From contig CM029118.1 of the NCBI GenBank assembly GCA_016859345.1, positions 26,726,501-26,790,500 of the forward strand: DNA of 64,000 nt, in the 5' to 3' direction. Made by a program: the position numbers and the translations under genes. Below are positions 12,283 to 25,635 of the stretch, in pieces. Within the stretch, counting starts at the first letter, position 1; each line of letters starts with the position of its first letter. This DNA comes from Istiophorus platypterus (lineage: Eukaryota; Chordata; Actinopteri; Istiophoriformes; Istiophoridae). The notes under the pieces are model-generated. The model searched no databases and was not told the origin of the DNA. It was given only the letters and a program-made list of their open reading frames with translations.

Positions 12283-13197
12283 GCTGTTAGAAGTGAAAGT
12301 CTCCATCAGTGATTGACATCAATAAATAAAGTTATAGTGTGTACAGAGTACGGTGCATCCTCTGTGTAGGATGAAAGAAAATCAAAAAGTAAATGCAGGC
12401 ACTCACCTAAATCCATATTATCATGTTGAAGCTAAATGAGTCCATCAGCACTGTAAGCACTCGTGTCTTTATCCATTTTCAAAAAATAATGGAAGAAATA
12501 GAGAAATACGATGTATAGTATTTGCAACAAACTTTAGATATGTTGCTGTATGAAGGGTGGAAAAGCTATTGTGCCGTGAAATCATCAATATTTAAAACAA
12601 CAAATACCATGCCCTTATATATAAAACTATTTTCTAAAAAAAAAAAAAAAGCCTTATGATGACTCCTACATTTTAAGTAGCCCATAATGAAATTTACTTC
12701 ATACAAGTATCAAGGTGGTATCTAATTTAGGCTTTAAGTCTTTATATCTGTGTAAATGTAAATTATATAAAAAATATATACACATAAATGTTACATACCA
12801 CACAAATACATCCAGTATAATACAAACTGATATTTCAGTTGGTTTCAGGAGGACACAACCTGGCACCAGGGAAATGATATAAAATAAAGCAGCTTCTCAT
12901 CTAAAAGAATAAACTGTACATAAAATTATACACATACAATCTTTGGAAATAATATCATATATTACTCCAAAAATGCATATATAGACACATTAGTGAAATA
13001 TGTTAAAGTAATCTCTGCAGGGTCCTCGTAATGGACCTCTTTGGTTGAGAGGTCTTTTAGATGCTGGTGGATATGAGCAGTGCAGAACTGTGTATTACGA
13101 CAGCAAATTAAGATTCAAACCTTGCACACACTCTGAAACCAAAATAAAAAATTCTGCAGACTTCCAGAAGTCCACAAACAGCAGCATCTGGTCCCGT

Positions 13198-13245
13198 TTA
13201 CAACATTTTCTTCTTCTTGCTAATTCTCTTCTCACTGTACTGAAC
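13198..13245 (-). CDS. mctp2: mctp2 last coding exon (residues 877-891 and stop)
   Basis: Encodes VQYSEKRISKKKKML and TAA. The Lys-rich end, KKKK close to the C-terminus, resembles a dilysine-type ER retention signal without matching it exactly. Human MCTP2 also starts this exon with VQY. Confidence 0.9.
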   Translation of the reverse strand, partial: VQYSEKRISKKKKML

Positions 13246-16200
13246 CTGAAGGGAATAAGAAACAGTCACTTTATTGACCAAGCACCAACAGAGTAAAGAA
13301 ATCAGTCTTTTCTGACACATTTCTTTCCATTCACCTTATGGTGCTTTATTATTATTACAATTGCTAGAAAAAAATATTTTTCTGTTGTGTACTGAGCATA
13401 ATGACTATACTCAGTAATACACGGAAGAACAGCGGTCAGTGGAGAGACCGCAAAGAGTCAGAGACCCACAGGCATCAAAGACGGAAAGTGAGGAGACAAA
13501 AGGGGTCAACAGCTTAGAGAGAGAAGGACCTAGAAATAGAGGGTGAGGAGGACGGTGTGTAAAAAGAGGAGACAGAAAGGAAATAAAGGAAGAATATAGG
13601 TCAGCACAGCAGTACACAGATGAGAGAGGAGAGATTTCATTCCTTCTCATACTTTTCAAAAGAAATACTTGTTTTTTTTGGAGATACCTTGCATTTTGGA
13701 CCATTAATGCAAAATCCTGCAACCTCGATGATGACTTTTGTAGAAAAAAATGTGACGATTTTTAATATCAAAGTGATGTAAATTAATTTCAAAACCGGCT
13801 AAATTTACTAACAGTCTTTAGTTGTTTTTGGTTGATGGGAGTTGGAGGAAAGAAAGTGTGCTGGCTGATTGTTTGCACATGCTGAGTTCAAACAGGAGAC
13901 ACCAGGAGCAGCGTCTCTTGTCTCAGCCTGGGAACCGCCTGCGCTGCAAAGCTGCTAAGCAGCAGACCTCCACCAGGGATGTATCATGACCAAAACACAA
14001 CAGAAATTATACAGGGATACGTAATTATACAGATGAAGCTAATTATACAGATAAGAGTGAAGAACGCCTGGGAGTTGTTGTAGTAAAATGCAAAGCTAGC
14101 GGGCTCTGGGATTTTGGGCTTCCTGGCCGGCTGATCCAGCGGGGCTTACCTTCTGCACATCTGAAGGCACCCTCGACAGGAAATCAAGCACCTCATTGTT
14201 GTCGATGCTGTACGGGTTCCGTAATTTCTTGGTGAATTTATTGATACCTAAAACAAAAATTCACACCAACATATCATTAACAGCAGTCTCTTGTGGCTAC
14301 ACTCTTTGTTTCCACACAAACAAATTCCTGAGGAGGCGGCTCATGCTGTCCGAGAAATATTACTTCCAGTTCTACAGTGTGTCTTCTCCTTGTTTTACTT
14401 TCACTTTTTAGGCTGGAAGAGCAGCAACATTATACACGCTAGTCTATTAGCCTATATTTTAAGTAGGCCACTTTAACAATAGGATATTTACCAGTTCGTT
14501 ATTATAAGCAGCTAATGTTACAGAAAGAAAGGGGAATAAGTCACAGCAGCCAGATAATATAGTGAGCAATTAATCTTGTGGCCTTGTATAACAGAACTAC
14601 ATTAGGAAAATGAAAAAAAAATAAGGATAGAGAAGGGAGAATTTTACTATGACAGCAATTTACAGTAGCTAATGGAAGACTGATTTTATGGGGAGATGAG
14701 CAAAAATGGGGGCAAACAGACACATAAACAGCAAACAGGTAACATAAACGATGCTCGACACTCACCCCATATTAAAACTATGTAGCGTACAGGGATGTAG
14801 TATGTTAGGATTGTTGCAATGACAAAGACCAGGGAAGCCAGGCCAGACAGGAACGGCACAGACCAGTTGAACGTGCTGACAAATAAAGATCAGAAACAAC
14901 AGAGTGTCTGGGAAGAATTTCTACACCAACCTAATTTAACGATTGTACATAAAATACAGTATTTGTAGAAGTAATAATAAAATGTAACTGAGGCCCCTCT
15001 AATGCAGACTTTTTCCATTTATAATGGATAATTACTGGACAGGGCAATTAAAATAATATAGTAAAATATTCAGCACATGGTACAGTTCAAGAAAACTCCA
15101 TAATTACAGTCTCTTTCATACTGTGGTTATAAAAATTGAGATCCCTGTGGCTGAAAGAAAAATACATATTCAATAGTGTAGAGAAAAAATTTTGATGCAA
15201 TTTTGATTCCTACTTTTTAATCCTCTCCCCAAAAGAAGCAATCGCGTCCAGTAGGTTTTGAAGCGTGATGATGGTTTCTTGTACCATGTGGATTTTCTCT
15301 ATCAGCCCCCTCCTCTCTGATTCCTACAGCAGCAAACAGCACAAACAACAATCACTGCTTAGAGGATACTTGACTGCTCATATTTTCTGTTTTGTCTGGT
15401 ACGTATTGCTCGGGAATGTAGATCACTCTTAGAAGCTAAATTTGAGCACAGAGGAAAACAGAACAGATTTATTCACAGATGTGATTTATGTAATGAATGT
15501 TCGTTCACTCTTCACTCTCCAAAGCACTAAAACTGAAAAAAGACATTATTAACATTGTTAGATGCTTTCTTTTTAATCTAAATGCTGTACTTCCACATAG
15601 CCAGCTGAACAATTTTGAGCACACTATATTTCATAAGTTCTACAATACACTTAAGATGTTATGATAATCATGGAGGTAAAACTGGGATTCAAGTAACAAT
15701 CAAATTTGTATTTTTGCTACATTTTGTTACATAGAGCTTTTTAACATTAAATTTTCTCTAGTTATTTGCATATGCTCAGCTTTGCTATATGTGTGTGCTC
15801 TGATGTGACTTTGAGTTAATAATTTCACACTGCTGGTGTAACTGAGATAGTAGTTAATTCCTGGTTTAATAAATTTTAAATTGTAAATTTAACCTTTAAT
15901 TATTTATGTTCTTAAATTGGAATGTTTTTTATCATTTATTACACTGCTTAAGTAAAACAGAGTTATTCTTGGGTAAATATGATTTGAATATCTTAAACGT
16001 TATAATTTGGTTTAGTTTGTTTAAAAAAAAAATGCAAGAGGTCCATTTTTTTTTTTTTTTTTAATTTGGTGATAGTTTGTCAGCTCAAATATAAACTAAT
16101 TGAGCTTGTACAGCTCCGTTGGATCAGACTGATTGTTGTGAAATTGTCAAGGCCAAAGGTTTGATCCCTGCAGCACTTCTTGAAAATGTCCATCTAAGTG

Positions 16201-19200
16201 TCTCTGTTTATGAAATCAAAACAATGAAAATGACCCATTCAGCAATGCTCTGGAGAAGAGAGTCTGCAGAATGGGAATGTAAAGGCATATACTTTGAAAG
16301 CAAATTTGAAAATGTCTGTTTGAAGTGAAAGCTCTTCAGAATGGGACTGGACTTCACATTATGAAAAACAAGAGGGACCGTTCTCAGGCTAGTCCATATC
16401 CCAGGAGGGAAGTACAGCTTTAAAGTAAACAGAGGAGACCAGATTCTCTGAAGATGGCTGCTGTGAGAGCCAGACTTCAGACAGAGACACGGCCACATGT
16501 CCACATCAAACGCAGAGGAGGGTTACAGGACTAAAGAAAGGAGTTGGGGTCTGTGGGATGGCAGGATGACAGGGTGGTTATAGGGGGAGTGTTTACTGGC
16601 CATAGCCACGGTCTTTGTCACTATGTGATCTCTGTGATATACGTTTACTTGGAAACACCGAGATACTGCTGGCTCAGTGCCATCAATACTTTGGGGATGA
16701 GCCTGGGAAATGAGTTGTAGAGGGGATCAAACCTGGGATATTCCAGATGCACAGTGACTATCATTCTGAAAAACCACATGCAAGACAGTTTAGCTTCACC
16801 TCAGTCAAATATCCATCACTGCACTAAACCGCTTCAGTCATTATAAGGTCATGTTCCCACTGGAACCAGTGTGAGAACCACTTTACATCAGGATGACACA
16901 GGCCATTCACAACATTTACAATAAACTGCTGTCATTCTAAAGGAATATTTCATTGACTAAAAGCATTGTAACACAGCAACACAAACTTTCAAAATGAGCT
17001 TTGGACAAGCTTGTCTAAGAGCTGTCATTAGATCTATATTGATGGCATTATGTGGTGTGTTAAGCTCAGGGACTTTCCCAAATGTAGCAGAACCTTTTTC
17101 CCCACTCCTCTATTAGCATTTGAATGGGTTGTGACATGTGGAAACGAGTTAGTGAGGTCTTCATTAAGTCCAAATGTCTTTTGGTAACCACAAGTTTACA
17201 AAGAAATACAGCTAGTTGTTGACAGGAATCAAAATATATCAGAAGATTTGGTACTGAATAAAGTGCTTAACAACATGGAACCATAGATCAGAAGGCAGAT
17301 ACCTTTGTCAACATGAAAAAATAAAGCTAAATGCTTTTCTATTCAGCATACAGACATACAGTAAACAAAGAAGAAAGAAAATAAACAGCCGGCACATGTA
17401 CACACCTTCTCATCATCCTCATCCTCATCCCCCAAATCCATATTGTCCTAAAAAAAAATAAAGAAATAGAAAATTAATTAATTAATTAATACAAAAAAGA
17501 AGAGTTGTAATGGAGAGGTTAGATTTTAGTGATTCCAAAGTCATCTACTTGATAAACTTTGTCTCATTGTGACACTGGGACTCTGTATTAACTGGAGTGG
17601 CTCAATGGTGACTCGGAAGTCAGCCGCCGGAAACACTCAGTACTACAGGACACAGCTGACAACACACCAGGTCAAGTGAACAAGGACCCACTCACACCTC
17701 TACACCAGAATATGTCAGAATATGCTATAATCTATTTTTCATATTTTAACTGTGAATCACATGAATTGCTCCCACATGGCCAAAAAATAATTTACTGGAG
17801 GTTTAAAATTATATAAAACGTATTAAAAGGTCTTAAAAACCTCTATAGATTTTCTATTTTCTGGTTTGTCTGGTTTGAAGTAGGCTGGACTCGTACGGAA
17901 AAATGTGACATGTCACATTTTCTCTGCACCACTAACGACTGAGAAATCAAACTAACAGTTGTGAGGTTATTTATTTTTTCCAGCTCTTCCAGCAGATTAG
18001 CTTGAGTGTTTGACTATAATATAATATAATATAATATAATATAATATAGTTTCTATCTAAAATTAAACTTTGATCATGGCAAATCTAGTAATAAATATTT
18101 AATGTTATAGAGGTTAGAATTAAATTCCCAAGATGCTTTAAATTAATTCTAATTAAAAACTCTTTATATAAAACTTTTATACAACATACATTCAAAATTA
18201 TGAAAAAATGATGAAATGATAAAATGACACCTGGAGCTGTCAGTTATTTTAAAAATATTGTTGCAATATTTTATACAGAGTGGCTAAACGTTAATTAAAA
18301 TGGCTGTAAGGCTGAAACAATTAGCGGATTAACAATTTAGTTTATTGATAAAATGAACTGCCAATCATTTCGATAATTGATGAATTAATACTCTTGTTTA
18401 TCTTTTTTTATGCAATTGTAAATATAATATATATTCTTTGACTTTTTAGCAGTTTAAAAAAAAAAAAACTATCTGAGGACATAATCTTGGGCTCTGGGCA
18501 CCTATCACTATATTCAGACATTTTGGTCTAAACAATTTATTATTTGTCAAGAGATTAATTGATAATAAAATAATCATTAGTGCAGCCCTGCCTAATTATG
18601 AATGAGCACATGTTTAATTGATTTCACATCATGATAAAGTACGCTGTTGCTGTCTGAAGAGCACTTTGTGTATATAATTTGCAATAACCTACAGTCTGTG
18701 TTCAACTACCATTACTGTATACAGTAAATACAGCTGCTGTTCCACACTTGGTACAGACAGGATACAACATCGTTTTTTTCTGTGAAAAAAGTGGTAACAG
18801 TTGGAAAAGACACTTAATTGTGACCTTTTCAAAGCAGAGTGCTAAAAGCTCTTTCTTATTTGACCAGTCCAAACAAGAAGAGGGCAACAGACTGCTTATA
18901 GTGAAGAGGCGGCAGGATTCAGGACAATAGCTATGACAGAATAAGGCAAAAGCACTGCTAATTAGCTTAGGCTATAATGATGCACTGCATTAGTCAATTC
19001 AGTGAGTTTTCTATGCTTCTGTTTTAAGAATTATTTCATTATCATGTATTATGTAAAACGTTTGGCTGGTTGCTTTGGAAACACACGAGTTTTTAAGAAT
19101 GAGACCAAAATGTGGTTGAAATAGTTTTTTTTTCTTTTTCTAGAAGTAGATGGAGGAGTCTGACAAGGCTGCTCTGGACTCACCAGGTCTTGGCTGACCC

Positions 19201-22200
19201 GACCAGAGCGGAAGTGGAAGTAGTTCCTCAAGGTGAGCAAAACCAGGAAGAGGGGCAGCATGTAAAACTCCACGTACCACACAGTCACCAAGAACACCTG
19301 TAGGTAGAGGGTCACCGAGTTTAGACACAAAACAGACAAAACAAAGCGCTCTTCATTAAGTCACATTCAAAGGGCATTTTCAATAGTTCCTAAATCCCTG
19401 CTAGCTAAAGGTTGATCCAGTTCACTATTGATTACATAAGCACTGATCAAGCTGATAAGGGCAACCCCGCCACTATCAAAGGCTTGCTTCCAGTGAACAG
19501 TTATTCTGCATACACTGTGCAGCGTAGCTGCTCTGCACATCAGGACTGACTCTCCCTCCAGTCCCTGCACATGCACTGACATTAACCATGCAAGGCCAAT
19601 CGCTCTGCATCTCTCTACTTGTTCATGTTAAAGCTGACCACATGATTCACTGCAGCCACGGGGTGTGTGAATATGTCATTAACATCCATAATGGCACTTT
19701 TGATGCACATTCCACCTGTGTGTGGCTCAGGTAAAATGTATGAGAGAATTAAGAAATATCGCATGTGATGTCTCAATTACACAACTAAATGGAACTGTAA
19801 AATAATCCTGTCAGAGAGGCACCGCTGGCCAAAATGGCAGTGAGCCAAAAGGCATGGGGAACGCTTTGCAGGTTTTTAAATGCTAATAAAAATAGAAGTG
19901 AACATCTGGTAAAGATATCACTCTTCTCTAAGGCACCAACTGACATAAAAGATGGCAGACCCCCCCCCCCCCCCGACTTCCCCCACCACCACCACCACCA
20001 CCACCAGCATCGGCTTTAATGTGCAAAAAGCCAAGCACACCCTTGTCTGTGTTATCACAAGCCAAAACAGGGCCTGGGAGAGGAGATGAAACCAGTTCCT
20101 TACTGAAAGGGTTATGTTTTATTAGTGAGGACTTTGTAATGAGTGGGAGAGTCAGAACAAGGAGAAAGCCAAGTCACGCTTTGGTGGAAATGTATACTCA
20201 GCCCATAAAGATCGTGATAACTGCTGCCCATTTCAACTTGAGAGGCATTACACTGTCTTCAACAGCAACAAGGGATCTGGAAATACAATCCAGATCAGAG
20301 GAAATAAAAAATATGAAAGGCTCCCTAATGTCAGGAGAGCTACTGAACTGGAGGGTAGCGCATTTTCAGAATGCAGCAGGATTTCCCCATTAATGCTTGG
20401 GGGAAGTGTTTGCATGGTACAGAGGTAACTAAAGAGCACAGAAATCCCCGATACCAGTGAAGCTATTCATTTTTTTTAAACGTCAGATCAAGTAACCTTT
20501 GCAGAATAGCCAAAAGTAACAATTAGAGGAAAATGCTAAGTGCTAAAATGTGGTGTAATAGTTGAACAAGTGGATGAGAATCGTAAAGTTAATGCCATGC
20601 ACTACCAAGTGAAAATCTGCAAAACTAAGCTAGTATTAGCTGCCATAAGCTAATGTACACTCCGAAAAAAGTAAGGCTGTAGTAGCAAAATAATTTTCAA
20701 AATTTAAACAGCACTAATATAAATTACGATTTTACATAGTTACTAAGAAGAGCCAAGTAGGTTGTATACTCTGTTTAAAACACTCTGTAGCCTGCTTGAA
20801 ATGAACGGGTGATGAGGGTATACTGGTGGATGCACTTCTGACGTACCCCAAAATCCATCAGTTTCTGTTGAAGAGGAATGTTACATTGCTTACATCACAA
20901 ATGAGCAATTTGTATTCCATCTAAGTTTAACATTTTAGGAGTTGCCTGCTTTTCCTCAATCGTTGACTTGTTGGCAATAAGGACAGCCAAGGAAGTGGAA
21001 ACGCATGCAGCACCTCCTTTTCAGGACTAGGTGACAGACAAGTTGCTGCATATGAAAGAACTTCACATACAATATGTAAAAAGACAGATAAATATTTCCT
21101 CAAGTGGGGCATAGTGAGAGGGTAAGGTGGAAACACATTGATGACACCATTTGAGAGTTGTGCTTTTCTTCTTTCTCTCAGAGTTGTATTGATTTCTTCC
21201 TTTTTTGCCTATGAAAGCCACTTTGTATTTTGGGTGACTCCTCGTATGTCTGTGTTTGGGTGCTAGCGAGAGCAGGATGTGCTATTTGTAAATAGGCTGC
21301 ATCTTTATTTTCTGGTTGAGAGAAATGATCTTACATATCGTAATAAGAACTGCAAATCCAAAAAAAAGTAAAACAGGAAGGCCCACCACCCCGAAACACC
21401 GACTAAGCCCTTTGAACGAAGGTGTCTAACAATCGGCAGATGTTGCAAGTAGTTTGTCACTGTATCCTGTCACACAGAGTGAAGCTTTGATTCATTTCTC
21501 TTATGTGGTACTATTAAGCAGGCATTCATTTCTTCCAACTGAGGCTTGAAAAGGAAGGAAGTGTTAAAACATGAGTACAGATGGCACTGTCTTTCAAACA
21601 CAGACATGCAGTGGGAGGATGTGTGTGTGCGTTGTGTGCTTGTTCATGCTTGTATGACTTCTACTTCACTGTGTGTGTCTGAGGTGTCACGCAAAACAAT
21701 ATCATACCCCGAAAATTTAACACTCTTTATAGGAGGGAGGGGACTGAGTGTTCTTCAGAATTATACGATGCAAGAATCTTTTGCCATCAAAAAGTAGTGC
21801 TCCATTATGAACACCTACACATTAACTCTGGTTTAAATATTAAAATTGCAAGCATTTTCTGGTTAAAGCACACTGACCTCCTTACCCGATCCTGGCCCAC
21901 ACAGTTTCTAGAGGACCAAGTAATCCTGAATTCTAAATCTAAAAGCTAAAACACAGACTGTGGCTTTGTTCATTTAAAAGATCTGTGCTGCACTACTGGC
22001 TATGGTACAGTATCTTGTTACCAGCCTCACAAGAATGCCCTTAGAAGCTGAGAAAAGCTTTACTGCCATCTACAGGACATCAGCTGTAAAAACAAAAAGA
22101 ACTCTGCATGACCTTGATCGCCTGCATCCTGAAAGCACAACTTGCTGTATGCCAATTTGGTGAAGCTAAATTTGGGAGAGAATAATGTCACAAAGATCAG

Positions 22201-25200
22201 CCCCCACTTCACTTTGCACTTTAAAAACAAGGGCTGAAAGGTGACTCCTGTGTTTCTGTCTTCGCACTTGCTTAACGCTTGTATTGAACGATGGTAGGAT
22301 GGAGAATCAGTCTTATCTCTGAAGAGCCTTTTAATTGGACTTCTCTCGGCATAATGGGGTCTAAATCAAACCAAGCAGAGATTGGACAGAGGGTTAATGA
22401 GTTGTCAGGGAAGTAGAACAAAAATAGAATCTATCCCGACTCCACTGGGACTCTACTCTCTACAGCTGAGGCTTAACTCTGCATTCACGACACAGGCAAC
22501 ACTGAAAGCGTCCACTCCAACACAGAGCTGTGGCCAAGCCTGTATTTCTGCTGAGCCCAACACCGCATTGATTAAGATTCTCGCTGGGAGGGTTCAAGTA
22601 GGGGTTGGCCAGACTGCGGCTGTCTTCCGAGCCTTCGAGGGAAAACAGAGAGAAATGCAGATAGTGTGTTGATAAGCAGTTAAAGTACTTCACCAGGAAG
22701 GCTAGCAGGCTCCTCTGAACACTCTCCCACTGGAAGCAGCTTTTGATGTACTGCATAGTGGACATGATAGCCCTGTACAGCGTCTGAACACGCAGCACGT
22801 TCCTGGCCAGAGCCTGAAAATTACATATTATAAACATGGAAAACAGATAAAATTTGCAGTAGCGATGTTTAAAATATGGAAAACAATACACTTGATGATG
22901 CTTACAGTTTATTCATGCCAAACAGGAAAGGTCCAGTCAACCAGTGAAACAGTGAGAATAGCTGGTATGTTTTGGCATGAGCCCTTGTGGTCAAGGGGCA
23001 AAAAATGTCAGTCATCTGACCTGATTTTCAACATTTAAACAAACTCAAAACCTGCACGTTACAGTTCAAGTCCTCAGTGCGTAAGCCAATTTAGACGTTA
23101 GTGAGCAATGTATTGTCACAAAACAATGAGTCTTTGTGCAAAGTACAGACAGTCAGGCACCCTGTGTTGCACCCTGTCTTGTACACTGTATATCAAACTA
23201 ATGTTGTAGGGCAGTGGACAAGAACTCAGGCACAGTTGGGGTCAATTAAAGCTCAATTCAACTAATTCAGGCAAACCAAAGTCTAGCTTTTGGCGTTTTT
23301 GTTGTTTTTAGAGAAAAATGAGATTAAAGATATTCACATTAGAGCCAACTGTTAAAATTTTTTTACAACTTTCTGTCTACCTCTCCGTCTCTAGACCCGT
23401 TTAAAAACAAACTGAATTATTCAAGCATTACACAAATATTGTCAGAGTGCAGTGACCTCTGACCCCTCACCTTCTTACAGTTGGTTCCTTCTAATGCTTA
23501 GTGTTATGAGTTTAGGGCTGCAATTGCATTGCATTGCTCTAATGAAGATAAATGCGTTTTACTATTCAGCCAACTTTATGTTTGCTCTGGATAAGCAAAC
23601 TAAATAAAGGACATAAATTAAAAAATGTGTTATGAAGTCAATCTTTATTTTTTGTCTGCATGCAAACTGATTCCTCAACCCTGGATTAAATGTTAAATTT
23701 ACCAGAACTGAGACAAACCTTTTTGGAAAATTTGGGATTGTCCTCCATGAATCTTCTCTCTCTGGGTTGGAAGGTTCTTATACTTGCCCTGACCTGATTA
23801 AAAAAAAACAAAAAACAAACAAACAAACAAACAAACAAGAACAAAACAAAAAAACCAAATGAAGCAATGAGAAGCAGACAGCACCAGGCCCATATTTCAT
23901 ATTCATCAGGTTCTTGTGTCCTCATTGCAGGTTGAACATTTACTTACAGGGTTATAAATAATCTCCAGCTCCAGAGTGATGTTCCCCTTCGACATTCCAC
24001 CTAAGTCCTCTTTCTTCAGTGGGAAGGTGATCTGTTGTCCCCTGCGGATCTGCAGGACAGAAACGGTATCAGGTGCTGAACTCAGCAATGAACCTGACCA
24101 TCAGTCATGCTGGATTACATCTTAGCAAGTCTTCAACGCACTGGAGTTTTATCAGCCTCTTCACTTTAATTTAGACGCAGAGTGTAAATAGATTAGTCTA
24201 TTGTCTGCATGACAGACTCTTAGTGAGGTAGTGTGTACCGAGAGCAGGGGAATGGCAACTTTTCCCAGGAAGTCTGGCGCCTTGTCTCCATCCTCATCAA
24301 AGATAGTCACCAACAGAACATCATGAATGTCTTTGACAGGGCTGCAAAGACAAACAAGGAGGTCAGGTACTCTTTACAAACCAGCACACACACAATAGAA
24401 CCATGTCCCAGTTTTTCAATTTGTAGTACCACTGCGGATACAACATAAAGCCCACATGTGGCTCAGACTGCAAACATCATGCAGTATTAATGATAAAATG
24501 TGTCTGGAAAGAGAAAGTCAAACTGACAATGTGAAGACGTTATTCCACTCTGGACGGAGGCTCTTATAGATGGTGTGGGTCTGAAGTCTGTCATTCCCCA
24601 GTTCCAACACACAGAAAGGGTCACTCTTGCCTAAGATTACGACAAACAACACTTTAACACTGGATTCCCATTATCCATTTGATTGTTAACGACAGAATAA
24701 AGAAAGAACTTAAATCCTAATACGTGACATACCATTTAAATCAGCAGCCAGCAGATCTGCAGCCTTGATAACTTTGACTTGAAGGAAACCGACATCACGG
24801 AGGTTTGTCAGAGACCTTTTCAAACTCTGGATGGTAAAGCAGACGAGAATCACAAGAACATGGAAACATTTAAACAAACAAAAAAATAAGTCGCAGCACA
24901 CATCTTCTCCAAGAGTGCACAATCTACTGTATAAAAAAATCTTGAATCTGCACATGGATTTAAAATCTGCATCAAAAGCTGTATACTTGTTCCTAGGCCT
25001 GAGCTTTGTTAAAGTCTAACAGATATTTATTATCTGATTCACAACTGTATTGTCTATAAAACTCTACAAACTAGTGAGGTCACCAAACTTGAACATTAAA
25101 ATCAACATATCTACAGCATACATAGATATAGGCCAATCTGTATATGTAACTTTTTTTCCCAATAAAGTGCTAAATAGGATGAGCACTGTGTTACTTTTGA

Positions 25201-25522
25201 CAATAGAAATAAGTTACAATATATGTTGAAAGGGTGTTTAAATAAGTATTTTTGGGAAGCTGTGACATCTAGCTATGGAGAGACCACCACTATAGCAGTG
25301 CTTTTGCAAGTTACAGTATGTTGCTCGGTAGTCCTCAGGCTTCCTGAGGTAATGAAGGCTTCAGGTGAATCAGCACATTTTGCATTAGAAAGGTTCCTCT
25401 TCAGCATTTTCCATGAGAACTTAAATACACTAAAACGCTGTGTGCTCAAAACAGCCAGTGCTTGTAATTGCACTGATTTACTAAAATATAACAGGGTGTG
25501 TGTGTGTGTGTGTATGTATATG

Positions 25523-25584
<62 letters not shown>

Positions 25585-25601
25585 CATATATATACATATA
25601 T

Positions 25602-25635
<34 letters not shown>

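Noticed and set aside
11823..12306. Possible extra exon or gene in the GC-rich stretch near 12 kb
   Set aside because: Several overlapping frames on both strands, no domain, no plausible acceptor/donor pairing; it lies past the likely mctp2 polyA site.
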